From positions 1-64,000 of the forward strand of contig BCIK01000013.1 in NCBI GenBank assembly GCA_039545295.1: a DNA stretch of 64,000 nucleotides, in the 5' to 3' direction. The translations under genes and the position numbers were made by a program. The notes under the pieces are model-generated. The model was not told the origin of the DNA and searched no databases. It worked only from the letters and a program-made list of their open reading frames with translations. This document shows positions 11,801 through 23,666 of the stretch, one piece after another. Each line of letters starts with the position of its first letter. Position 1 is the stretch's first letter. Origin of the DNA: Udeniomyces pyricola. Taxonomy: Eukaryota; Basidiomycota; Tremellomycetes; Cystofilobasidiales; Mrakiaceae.

Positions 11801-14664
11801 TGCAGTCTTTTTTACGGGTTCGGCAGGTTCGTAAGCGAGAACAATATCTTCCGAATATTCACATCCGCACACGCTCACGTTTTTTGTCTTTTTTGTGTGT
11901 ACAGGCACCGGTAAATCTTATCTTCTCGCCAATATCATCGAGGTCCTCAAGAACACGCCTCTCAATGGCGAAGAATTCCCTCCTAGATTTTCCGTCACTG
12001 CAGTAGGTGCTGCTGCTGCCTGAGTAACGTACGGCAAAGACGATTACTGCGTACTGACGAAGGATGCCGGCTTTTTCTTTTGTTACCAGACCACTGGTGT
12101 AGCAGCTTTGCACATCAAAGGCATCACGTTGCATAGTTGGGCAGGTAACGCCAATCAGCCATGCCAAATCTACAAATTCATCCGACTTTGACTGACTGAT
12201 GTTCTCATCTTCCTTGACAAGGTATCGGGCTTGCCAACGAGCCATTTGACGTCATTTTAAGACGACTCATGCTGTTCGAAAAGGACGCAGAGGGAGACTT
12301 TATCCGCAATGGGCAAAGTCCAACGCTTGATAGGTGGAAGGGAACGGACATCTTGATTGTCGATGAAGGTCCGTATGATTTTGATCTCATCCGTCTTTGG
12401 CTTGTCTTAATAAGATTCTCATATGTTGATCATACAACGTTTGTTCTCTCCCACGATACAGTGTCGATGCTCAGTGCTGCCGCTCGTGAGTTGGCACATA
12501 TCGACGCTGTTAGGGCGCATCATTTTTTGCTGACCAACTGTTTTCGTGCTAGTTGACGCTCTCAACTACTTTGCTAAGAAACTTCGTGATTCAACCAAGC
12601 CGTTTGGCGGTATTCAGCTGGTTCTGGTGTGAGTTATCCGCGCATTCTATGATCCTGCTAGCTTGCTTGTTGACGCACTGCGTGCCACTTCTCAGCGGCG
12701 ACTTCCTTCAGCTCCCTCCTGTTGCAAAAGACGTCGCTTTGGAATACGCGTTCGAAGCCAAGTGTTGGTCCGAGTGCATCACTGCAGTCATCGAACTCAA
12801 GCATGTTTTCCGACAATCTGATCTAAAGATGGTCAAATTGCTAAGTGAGCCTCGTCCGATCAGATCCGTTCGATTCTTTTGGACACAACGGGAAGCTGAC
12901 TGCACTATATCTATTTCGCACACTACATCTGTCTCGCAGACGAGATGAGGCGAGCCAGGCTTTCCGACGAATCGGTCAAGCTGCTGCAGAGTCTAGTCCG
13001 ACCTCTCGCACCGGAGGATGCCGCTAAGTGTTCTGAACTGTAAGCTGTAGGGTTCCTTTACGAAACCTTGCACATTCGAAGGCTCTAATACATTCAACAT
13101 TCTCGATGATTTTTATTATTATTATAGTTTTTGCCGAAACAACCAGGTTCACCGTGCCAACAACCTCCGGCTCGACGAGCTACCGGCCAGATTGATGATA
13201 TATCAAGCTCAAGATTGGGCATGGTGAGAAACCACACTCGCCTTTATCTCCTTTCGCCTCCCTTCCCTATCGCTTTCCTCCCTCCTTCTTTCCAACATGC
13301 AGTCTCAAGTTTGACTGCTATATCTTGTGCTGTGGATTTATAGGAAGGATCTCGAAGGCAATCCCATCACGATCGAGCATGCTCGCACGGTACTCGCTGC
13401 GTCACCTATCGAAAAGGTCATCCATATCAAGATTGGGGCTCGAGTGATGCTTCGCACTAACTGTAATGCGTGCGTTAGTGATCATTCAAATTTAGAGACA
13501 CACGTGTGCGGCTGCTGAATGGGGTGACTGGTTGAATTTGGTTTAACAGGACGTGTGTCAACGGAACTCTCGGAACGGTTGTTGCCATCGAGTCGTCCGC
13601 CAGTGCCGGTCGGAAGAAGATCCGGACTCTCCATCAACCTCGCGGGGAAGAGGACTCGTTCGACATTGATGCTGAGTCTATTCCGGTACATCGCATGGCA
13701 ACGTCCAAGCAGGCATATGCGGCCCGACAACTGTACCGCAAGACCAGGAAGCAGCAGATGCGAGAGAACGGCGAGTATCTTGGCTACCAAGTCGATGAAA
13801 AGGTGGAATTCCCGCCGACATACCCCGTGGTCTTGGTAAGAAGACATTTCTCCTCATCCTCTATTGTATCTTTTCCCCGTTGTGACTATCGGTTGTATCG
13901 CTAAAACGATTCATTTATGCTTCTGTACAATCATCCATAGTTCGATAACGGAGACACTTACCTCGTCCCCCCTTTCAGGTTTCAAGACAAACTTTGTATG
14001 TCTATCGCTTTCCGTACGAAGCCTCGTCTCTGAATCCTTGTAACCCAAGGGCTCTCATAAGCCATGTCTGACTCTATGATTGACAATCGTGTTATCAGGG
14101 TCACCCACGGCCAACAGCCTCGTCACGCTCACCTCGCGCACACAACTTCCTTTGAAGATTGGTAAGAATGTCTTCACAGGGCGCGAATCTTTGACACCTG
14201 AAAGATCTGGTTGTCCTGACTAAGCCTTGCCCGTTCCTTCACCAACCAGCCTACGCCATGACAATCCACAAATCTCAAGGTCAGACGCTCGAGTCTGTCA
14301 AAGTCGACTTTGGCGACATCAACAATTATGGCCAGGCGTATGTTGCGGCGTCTCGAGTGAGAAGTTTGGATCAACTGGAGGTAAGGGATAATCTCTTTCA
14401 GCCATATCTGATCCCACTTTGGCGATATCTCAGAGACTCACTTTTCTTCTGCTACGTCTCGTAGATCACAAATCTCTTCACTCGCTCGTAAGTTGTGGAA
14501 TTTCGGTTCCCGACCTAGTACACCGCGGATGAACTGACCACTCAGTTCTGTTCTTCGACACTGATTTGCCTTCTCATCACAGAATCACGGCAAGTCGGAA
14601 GGTACTGAGGTGGATGGAGGCCAACTCGATCGGTTCGGATGAGGAGCTGAAACCAGTTGCATGA
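8853..14664 (+). CDS. PIF1: PIF1-family 5'-3' DNA helicase
   Basis: Unwinds DNA 5' to 3' and is known in fungi for roles at telomeres, G-quadruplexes, replication forks and in mitochondria. About twenty exons can be traced by frame. The first half encodes a low-complexity Ser/Pro/Lys-rich N-terminus (to about 11560). The helicase core then starts with L-P-G-F-E-L-P-E-Q-Q-R-I-L. Walker A is G-S-A-G-T-G-K-S (11806-11826 joined to about 11905). Next come T-T-G-V-A-A-L-H-I and H-S-W-A-G. Walker B I-L-I-V-D-E-V-S-M-L lies at about 12353-12480. V-G-D-F-L-Q-L-P-P-V (about 12690-12725) is motif III. F-R-Q-S-D follows, and later I-G-A-R-V-M-L near 13440. Motif V/VI is T-I-H-K-S-Q-G-Q-T-L and V-A-A-S-R-V-R (about 14258-14370). 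The start at 8853 is the ATG whose frame matches the phase of the next exon; upstream exons are possible. One early intron contains an unresolved base within a C run. Confidence 0.88.
9641..9660 (+). repeat. C homopolymer with one undetermined base
   Basis: Fourteen C residues, then N at 9655, then more C-rich sequence. It lies within a PIF1 intron, so it does not break coding. The length of the run is not reliable. Confidence 0.95.
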
Positions 14665-15154
14665 GCAGGCGCTGGCTGGCGGTCGGTGCGCGGTCTATCC
14701 CACGCCGGTGGCGTTTCTGATTTCACATCATAATTACTTATATCATACACATTCAATCATGGTACTTTAATCATTGATCTTGCCGCATGTATGGTACAAA
14801 GCCGATTCTAAAATATCAATGCGGAAGATAATAGAGCACGCGGTTGTTACATGAGCAGGTGACGAGGGAGTTACGTTATGATCATATCATGATAATGATT
14901 CCTATGGTACTATAATTGATAATACGAACGAGCTTATGTCAAAGTAAAGCTGTGCTGTTCGGCCGCCTGTCACATGTCACGTCGCTCATATGCATGATGC
15001 ATGTCATCGTGCGATCGCCCAAGATCGCCCTCGTGGATCAGTCGTCGCGTCAGCTTCCCACTAGAACTACACATAGTACCGCTATCTGTGTCCTCTTCTC
15101 TCCCCCACGCGACAGGCCCCCTTGATCTTCATTAACATCATTGATACCACTTCT
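14665..15154. other. Intergenic region between PIF1 and SEC6
   Basis: 490 bases, AT-rich around 14730-14930 with several ATGATCAT/ATCATGAT palindromic words. Likely the PIF1 terminator and SEC6 promoter. No coding exon seen. Confidence 0.4.
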
Positions 15155-18095
15155 ATGAGCGCTCTCACTGCTGCTCAAGCCATTGGTGAACTTCTCAAAT
15201 CGTCAGTGCCATCTTTATAAGATCTCGTCGCCGTCGGCCACAAGCTCATCTTCCCCTCTCATTTCGCTTGGTGCGCCTAGTCCCGACGATCTTCACAAAC
15301 TCCTCTCTCTTCGCAAAAAGCTCGCCAAGGAGCAACTTGGAATTCAGTCCAAACTCTCTGCTGGGGTCAAAGAGCAGCTCGACGCGACTCGGGATGGCCT
15401 TCGCAAGTTCGTCGCGGCCAAAGCAAATCTCGAGGCGGTCGAGGAGGAGATGCGCAAAGTCGAGCTTATGAACGTTGATCCGGCCAACAACGTGCAAGGC
15501 TTCAAGAAGATCAGCAGGGTGTGTCCATGATGCTTCTGACCACATGAGTTGAAATCTCAGATGTCAGAAGAGGTCTTGACCGATATTTTGAATCATCAAC
15601 GCCCTTGTCGCGTCGTGCTGACGTTCCTGATGGCTGCGCGACGCATATTCGTTGGTTGCAATTCGTATCTACTTCGACGTTCTGCAGGTCTCCCTTATCC
15701 ACCGCAATTTCTCACAGACTGAAGATATGGTCAAGTCATTCCAAGATATCACCGCTAAAGTTGCTCTGTGCGAGGACCTCCTCGAGGAAGACCTCGCCGA
15801 AGGCCTCCTTGGCCCTCAGCACAACCTTCTCCCTTGTCACTTCCAGCTCCTTCAACTCGAGGCCTTTCGAAACGAGACTCTCCATCAAGCTAAAAAAGGA
15901 ACCAAAGACGAGCTCGAAACGGTCCGAGGCTTTTTCGAGCGGCTCGATACCGTCGTAGCGCGGTTCGATGCGCGCCTATGGGAACTGGCGGAGTCGATAT
16001 TGGAGCTGGCAAGGGAAGGAAGGAGAGACGTGATTGTAAAGCTTCTCAAAATTATCGAAGTTGAATGCCGAGAAGATGAAAAGGTTCGTATTCGAGTTCG
16101 GATTGACGCTTGGGAAATTGTTTGTCACATACATGCAGCCATATACGTCACTAATCTCGCATTGTCCACTGCAGGCTGCGGCGATGAAGTTGATCAAGAG
16201 AGCAAAGGGCGACGTTGCAGCAAAGTTCAAGTACGTATAGCGCTCAAACTTGTGGCCTTTCTCGGCCGAATAACCAGACGTGTTGATTGCAACCAATGAC
16301 CAACCACCCCGCTTTATACTTCCAAAGATCCATGCAGGCTGAGGCTCGCACCATCAAACACTACCGACACAAGCTCATCAAGGTCCTTCTCGCCACCATC
16401 TCTGCCAAGTTTGAATCTGCCGCCGAGCGGGACCCAGACCCTTCGTCGTTTCTTGCCAATCTCGGTTGGATCTACAACGACTTCCTTCGCATCGCCGACG
16501 ATGTGACTCCTTGCTTCCCTCCCGACTACTCGATCCACGCAACCCTAATCAAAGCTTACCACGCTGAGCACGATAAACATCTCTCCCGGATCATCGTCTC
16601 GGAGCCCGAGGCCTCTGTCTTCCTCCAGATGCACGCCTGGATCAAGGAATACAACACGAACATGACCGAGCTCGAGATTCCGGTGGAATGGACGTCGCCA
16701 CCCCTCCTTGCCGGCAAAGAACAGCAGCTCGTTGAAGACTACGTCGGCGTGATCCTCAAGAAGATGGAGGAGTGGACGGCCAACCTCATGCGCGACGAAG
16801 AACGCGAGTTCATCTCACGAGAGCAGCCCGTGGAGATTGAGGAAGGTGGCGCGTACGGCATGCAAGGCGCTGTGATCATGTTCCAGATGATCAACCAGCA
16901 AATCGATCTCGCCGCCGACTCGGGTCAAGGAGGCGTCCTCGCGCGCGTCGTCAGCGAGGCCAACCGAGTCATGCGATCCTCACAAGAACGCTTCATGCGG
17001 CTTGTCGAAGCTGAGCTTAAGAAGGTGCTTGAGCGACCCGAAGAAGCTCCCCCGGGACTCGTCGAGTACGTTATTGCCCTCGCCAACGACCAAATCAAGT
17101 CGGCCGACTACGCCGAAGCCCTGGGAGCTCGATTGGAACCCATCGTCAGCAAGAAGTACCAAGCTATCATCTCTGCTAAGGTTGATGACGCCATTAACGG
17201 TTACCTCGACGTCGCCAAAGCCTGTACCCAGACGCTCATCGACCTCATCTTCAACGACCTCAAGGCCGTTATCAAGATCCTCTTTGGCCCGGGCTGGTAC
17301 ACAGACCGACCGATTGCGACGATTGTGGAGACGATGCGAGATTACCTGACAGACTACCACGATCATCTTAATACATCCATCTTTGAACTCCTTCTCGAAG
17401 ACCTCATCGCTGCGTTCCTTGTCACGTACCTCATCGCGCTTCGTAAAGCGGCCAAACTCAAGATGGCCGTCGCGATCGATCGCATTCGGGACGACGTGGG
17501 CGAGGTCTTCAAGTTCTTTGGCGAGTTCAAATCCAAGGAGGATCTCGAGGTCAACTTTGAAATCATGGAACTCATCCTTGGCCTCCTGGAGGCATCCAAA
17601 GAGATGTTTGTTCTTAGCTATTGGCCGTTCGCCCAAGCCCATGGACCAAACCTGGCATTTGTTGAGTCGCTGCTCAAGGCGAGGTAAGTCGTGTCTTTCC
17701 AAAGTGTCTTGTTTGGGCTACACCAGCGTATCCATATCCTCACGGTCACTGATGATGTGTATCTCGGATGCGTTCAGGGATGATCTCGATCGAAGCTCCG
17801 TCAGTGAAATCATGGAATCGCTTCGCCGGAAGGTCAAGGAAGATCATCTGCAAGAACGTTAGTATCTCCTTTCTAGTTCTTGCTACATCTTCGTCTGGCC
17901 GTTTGTCTACCATTGCGCTGTCTTTTTGATCGAATACATCGCTGATATCCTTTTCTATCGTTATTGCGTATGTCCTCATCTGCAGCGGAAGTCCGAAGCG
18001 TCATGGTCAAAATCAACGACACGAAAGGAGAGGGTCTCTTTGCGAACTTTGGCTTTTCCTCCACGCTTTCCTCGATGCCATCCATTCGCTTGTAG
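15155..18095 (+). CDS. SEC6: Exocyst complex subunit Sec6
   Basis: Part of the eight-subunit exocyst tethering complex that docks secretory vesicles at sites of polarised growth. The start exon reads M-S-A-L-T-A-A-Q-A-I-G-E-L-L-K and joins to S-P-D-D-L-H-K-L-L. An N-terminal coiled coil (K-L-A-K-E-Q, about 15290-15520) leads into the V-S-L-I-H-R-N-F exon. The largest exon (about 16330-17684) encodes the helical Sec6 C-terminal rods, with segments typical of the family: N-L-G-W-I-Y-N-D, the L-F-G-P-G-W-Y region, D-Y-L-T-D-Y and L-S-Y-W. Two short 3' exons finish with a small tail after V-K-I-N-D-T-K. Length (roughly 750 residues) fits Sec6 proteins. The long antisense open frame at 16980-17702 is a composition shadow of this exon. 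Confidence 0.9.
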
Positions 18096-18549
18096 AACCC
18101 CTCGGCCCCTTCCTTCCCCAGAAAAAATTAACAGACTGCCCCATATATATCTACCCCCTCCTTTCTTCGTCTTGCATTTCCAATCTCTCTCCCCACTTGA
18201 GTTCTCGCCTCGAGTCCACCTCTCATGTTTTGCCACATCCTCTGCATGTCATATCTCTATATTCCAACTTCTTACTTAGGTCTTCTGTCGATCCAGCATT
18301 GATACCCCTTCGTGTGCTCCTATCATCATACCTTCCTCCCTTCTTCTTCCGGCTTGTTTCATCAACTTACGATTTTTTCCCTCCCATTTCACCGGCTTTT
18401 TTCTTTTGTTATATATATCATGTGTGATACATTGCATTGTTCCGTCGCCTTCGCATACGTGAACAATCCCATTATTGAATTTCAGCCATGATATCTGATC
18501 TTCACTGGAAACTCTCTGTTTTTTTACCCCTTCAAACCCCGTTCGATTC
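18096..18549. other. Convergent 3' region between SEC6 and the zinc transporter
   Basis: 454 bases, pyrimidine-rich on the plus strand around 18120-18400. The stops of both neighbours face each other, so this should hold both 3' UTRs. No gene seen. Confidence 0.4.
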
Positions 18550-21500
18550 TCAACACGGACAATACCCACCGCCAAGGAGCGCCTGATTCGGCTCGCTTGG
18601 CTCGACCTGGACGGCGACCTCCTTCAAGCCTCGGATCCGTTTCTTGAGCACCCCATTGACGCGCCTAACAACGCGGTCGAGGTTGGCGTATTGCACAGGA
18701 GCATGGGCGTACACCGGAGAGTCTCCTGTCTGTGTTCGACCGGTCGTGGAAGACGGACGACCGGGGTCGATGGTAGGTGGAAGACGAGCGAGTCGAATGT
18801 GGATCGAGCCGGTGATGGTGGATTCGTCGTTGGGCCAGAAGCGGGGTGCACTGAAGGAGGCGAGACCTTCGACCGTCGAGAGCTGAAAGGGTTGAATTAA
18901 GAAGGACCACATTCAACAGGGGCAAACGCATGAAGCAAGACCGTGAGTCAGTTAAAGCTTGATCAGACAAACCATAGACTGATAGGCTAGTGAATAAGCG
19001 ATTTAAGGAGAGGGAAAAGAAGAGGAAGAAAAGACCGGTCTGTTACCTCGCTTAACGCCAACCTAACGTCCTTTTCCCGCTCCTGTCCGACGTCAAGGCA
19101 AAGAATCTTGCCGCTTTCGATGACGAGAGGGATGACAGACGCGACGATGAGGGCCGCGATAAAGAGAGAGGCGATCGGATCCCAACCGGTCCAGCCGGTA
19201 TGGTTTACGAGGAGTGTCGAACCGATGACGCCGACGGAGCCGAGAGTATCGGCCAGGACATGCTGGATAAACGATGAGCAAAGGAAAGGGAAGGATGAGC
19301 GAGATGGATTCAAAGGTGCAAGAAAAATGATGGAGAAGATATACGGTCCGATTCGATGAGGACGTACAAGGAAGACTCCTTGCATGTTGTGGCTGTGACC
19401 ATGATCATGCTGAGGCGTTCAATGCACGGGTTCGAATCGAAGGAACAAGCAAAGGAGAACAATGAATGAATGAATGAATGGGTCTCGACGAAGAGTTAGC
19501 TGCTGGGCGGTGAACAAAGGCACAGATAATGACGAGCAATTGAACATATATATCCACGTTACGTACGCCGGAATGATCATCATGTTCATGGTCGTGGTCC
19601 TGTTGTGCAAAGAATCAAGCGAACCAAGAAAAAGGGTCAAGGTTTAAAGAGAGATGGAAAAAGCACACTGTACAGTTCATCGTCATATCCGATTAGGACA
19701 CGATCTTGCGACACTGTTGGACCACTAACCTCGTCATCACAAGCCTCAACAGAATGAGAATGCTGGTTTGCAACATTCCCAACCCAAAGTAAGTAACATA
19801 CTACAACCAGCGGACTTGTCAAGGTGATGACTGCAACCCTTGTAATGATGTTCATATATGCATCACATATATGAACGATTTTTCAGGGCATGTGAACTTA
19901 CGTCATGTTTTGGTTCGTGGCTATGACTGTGACTGTGATCATCATGGCACACAGAATCGTCCTTATGAGAGTCGTGGGAATGCACAATGTCAGGTACATC
20001 GTGTGAATGACCCTGACGCATGGATGACAAGAACATAGGTCTGGTTCAGTTATCAACATCCTGTCGACGTCTGACTTCGCGGCCCTCGCGGCAAAGAAGA
20101 GATCAAATGAAACTTCGACGTGGTGATAAGCTTGATCAAACTCACGGAGTGATCATGAGCTTTTTCTTCGGTCACGACGGGAGAATGGGAATGACCGTGG
20201 GAATGCGAATGTGAATGGGACTGAGCCAAGCCAGCTTTTGGTGGGCTTTCGGTGTTCTAAAATCGATCCACGAGGCGAGATCAGAGACGTAATCCGAAAA
20301 CGCGAGAAGGAGACAGAGGTACATAAAAAACGTTTTTAACAAGTTCGCGGCTTCTGCGTCAGATATGCAAACATTAGATATGAAGTCGGGCTAGACGAGG
20401 AAAACACACCTTTGTTGAGGAAACAGGTTTAGGGGTAGGCTTTGGTTTGGGCTTGGGCAAAGCTGGAGCCGAGTGTGAGTGACCACCATGGGAATGCTGT
20501 TTGACCCCAAAAAAGAAGACAAGAACTTCAGCGTTTTGGTATCGCCTACATGGCCGGTCAAATAAGACTGGCATGTGAAACACGAGCCCAGGCCAAAGAC
20601 GCACGCCGTGATGAGCGTGTCCGCCGGTTGCAAACATGCCGAACAGGTTGATCCCCAGCCCGACGGCGGAGACAAGTAGGAGTTGAGAGGTGTTCATTTC
20701 AGGCGGGTCGATGCTGAAGGAACAAACGAGCAGGTAGCATATCAACAAGTGATGACCCTGGCCGATGATAAATCGTGAGCGAGACGGTCTACATACATGC
20801 GTTGGATAGCTTCGAAGACGATGAATATGGAGATGAGGATGAGAAAGACACCGTTGGCAAAGCCGGAGAGTGTTTCGACTCGACCGTAACTAGATGGAAA
20901 GTTAGATGGCACAAGACAGATAATGGAAAACGATGAGGATTTGTTCGAAGAGTGGATCAGGATCGTTGAACCAACCGACGCACCCGTAGGTGAATGCCTG
21001 GTTGGGCTTCCATGTAGCCATGACCGACGCAAAGAGACCGACTCCAAGCGCCATACAGTCAAAGAACATGTGGATAGCTTCCAAAACGGGATGTAAGACC
21101 GAGTTAATTGACGAATCAGCGATAGACACTGCACGAAAGAGCGAAGACGAATCTCACCATCAGAAATCAAGCCGAGCGAGTTGGTTGTGACGCCCCACAC
21201 CATCTATTCGAGTTGAGGAGAAAGAGAGAAAGAGTAAGTGAGCTTCTAAGACAATGTTAGGCTATCTTCACCGACTTACGTAGCTCAAGGAAGATTCAAA
21301 AGTTTACCTGAACAAGCATGTAAGCCAGATTTAGTAACAAGAACTGGAAGATCTTTCTGGACTCGGGATTGTCGAGGATAGTCTTGAGGTACGTCCGTAG
21401 CATACGGTTCGTCGGAGACGAGATTGGCGATGTGGCAGATGAAGCAGAAGTGGTGGCTCGGGTCGAGGCGGACATGGCCTGAGAATGGGGTAGAAGGCAG

Positions 21501-23113
21501 ACGGCTGTGCAAAATGAACACAAGAAAGAAGAAGGTCAGGGAACGGAAAGGTTGTAGGATGATTCGAAAGATCATCGTCTACACATCTCATGCAGTGATG
21601 ATAAAATGCCAAGACGGAGACAAAAGCCTACCAATTGACATCAGTCCAGCCGCCACGCAATCGGTGAAATCTGGTAATCCAATACCCCAAGCAAGCATCC
21701 CAACGAGGGCCGTGATGACCACGGACAGCGGGTACGCAAATTCTGGAGCTGGGCCGTTGATGACTGAAGCTGGCGCCGTCAGGAATGCAGGATGAGCTAC
21801 AATGACTTGGGCGAGGATCAGAACGTAGATGAACATCTGGATGGATGAAGGGGACGAAACAGCCGTGAGGGTCGTTGGGAAGTAGCCCTAGTGACGAGTG
21901 GTTGCCCGTTTCATAGGGCGGCGATGAATCAGCAAAATTTCTCAAGAGTAAACTCGCCGTACAGGTAGGTACACGTACAAGGATAAGTCCTAGCCCGACC
22001 AAAGGCAGGAGAAATGCTGAACCGAGGGTCAACGAAAGCGTCTTGAGTGTTTCAGAGCCGCCTCCGTTCGAGATGGCGAACCGGGAGACAAGAGGCTGTT
22101 CGTAGGCTGAGGACTTGATGTGGGAAGCTATCAGATAGATGGCTATTGAAGAGTGTGATAGGATACTCGAGGAGAGTGCTGCAGAAGTCCAAGTGACGAA
22201 GTCGAGATCAATCAACTCTGTGCAAGGGGAAGAATGAGGATTTTGAGACAAAATGTCCGTTACAGCAAACATACATTCGCTGCTGGCATTCGAGTAGACA
22301 GAAACACCGAAAGCTGCTAGAAGACTCAAAATGCCCAGCAACTACGGGAATGGGAAGGAAGGGTCGAAGCAAGGTTGATGAGCAGTTGCGATCACAGGGC
22401 ACTAGCACTAATGAGCATCTTGGACCGACCGAGTTCTTGCGGTCTGAAGCGGCCGTCCACCAGACAGATGTTGAGAGGGTAAAGATGGCGAGCCTGTTGA
22501 GCAAAGCAGAAGTGTCGAACAGTCCATCGTTCCGTCAGCCAGGTTCATGGTGGGAGGGAGGTGAATATCCAGACAACCAGCTTGACGATGAGCAACGGAC
22601 CTGAGCGGAGATATGCAAGCCAGCGCGTAGAAGAAGGCGAGGTATTGGACCGCGTGCAGGCCCGAATAAGCCAGTAGAGATCCCCACTGAGGAACGGAAC
22701 AGAACAGACGAAACGATCAGGTCATGTAATTCTAGCCTTTGGACCACTTGCTTGGTCTGCAACTGGGAGGCAGACTGCGATTGACATGATAAACGATTGA
22801 TCCGCGGTGGGAGGATACCTACCATCTTGCCGACGAGGTCCCACCGGCCTCTTCCTCTAAGCCATCCCCAACTGGCACCAACGAGAAAACTAGTAGGTAC
22901 GAGGACAAAAGGATCGATGCCTGGGCGATGACCCCATCTGTCGACGCCGAGGACGGCGTAGGCGGAAGCAAGGTTGGACGCGACGAGGACAAGAAGCGGT
23001 TCTTGGAGCGTTGGTAAGGAAGCGAAGCGCCGCTTGGACTCGGACGGCGGGATAATGATCTTGGACGTGGACCGGCGATGGGACGAAGGATAAGCGTGCG
23101 AATAAGGGTCCAT
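18550..23113 (-). CDS. MSC2: Msc2/ZnT5-type cation-diffusion-facilitator zinc transporter
   Basis: Moves zinc from the cytosol into the ER/Golgi lumen, probably as a heteromer with a Zrg17/ZnT6-like partner (known for the family). The start M-D-P-Y-S-H-A lies at 23113-23093. A long multi-membrane N-terminal half (about 23000-21600), characteristic of Msc2/ZnT5, precedes the CDF core. The core has N-S-L-G-L-I-S-D and A-I-H-M-F-F-D (zinc-site Asp/His in TM2), then Y-G-R-V-E-T-L-S-G-F and N-T-S-Q-L-L-L-V-S-A-V-G-L. Several short exons between about 20650 and 19390 encode His-rich loops (repeated H-S-H, H-D-H and H-G-H). These end in H-N-M-Q-G-V-F-L, H-V-L-A-D-T-L-G-S-V-G and G-W-D-P-I-A-S-L. The cytosolic C-terminal domain ends in G-G-G-Y-C-P-C. 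Heavily split into short exons; the His loop is broken into unusually many pieces. Confidence 0.88.
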
Positions 23114-23666
23114 GGGTGGGGACGCTACTGGAGGTGATGCAAGAGTCGGAAAGAGGTCGTGATGGTGGAAGATATATGATTGAGTGGAAGGAAGGTCGAG
23201 GTTAGTAATACGATACGCCTACATCATATTATATATTAGGGGACGCAGCAGTCACCGGCGATCAATCATCAATCAGCTGCACTGGATTGATGCTGCATAT
23301 ATACTTGTCATGTTCGTTCGTCATTCTCTCAGACAGACGATCACATGGCTGGTCGGTCAGCTCTGCTCTCGTGGTTATCATCAACAACGAGTCAACTATG
23401 CGAGGAACTTGATATGAGAAACAGCACAACACGAGACAGCTCGAAATCGCGCGGGCGTATGCTGCACCCAGTTGCCAGCTGCTGCTCTGCTGCTGCTCTG
23501 CCAAAGATGATGGTCATCATCGATCACATATCATATCAGCTTGGCTTCGACGAGCCGGCAACGACTAGGATCAACCCACTTCCATTGCTTCTATCCTTCA
23601 TCATCAGCCAGTCAATTTCCATCCTCTATTTCTACAACTACCCACAGCCAGTTCCGTCCGCTCCTC
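23114..23666. promoter_or_regulatory. Divergent intergenic region (zinc transporter / symplekin)
   Basis: 553 bases separating the minus-strand transporter start from the plus-strand symplekin start, so both promoters must lie here. It includes AT-rich words (ATATTATATATTAG near 23226-23240) and (GCT)n-like sequence around 23480-23500. No binding site can be named with confidence. Confidence 0.5.

Noticed and set aside
16980..17702. Long minus-strand open frame (240 codons) opposite SEC6
   Set aside because: It mirrors the long Sec6 exon; its protein has no recognisable fold, and the plus-strand frame matches the family throughout.
19405..19445. tRNA-like T-loop word GGTTCGAATC
   Set aside because: No matching A box, acceptor stem or anticodon arm around it; it lies in an intron of the zinc transporter.
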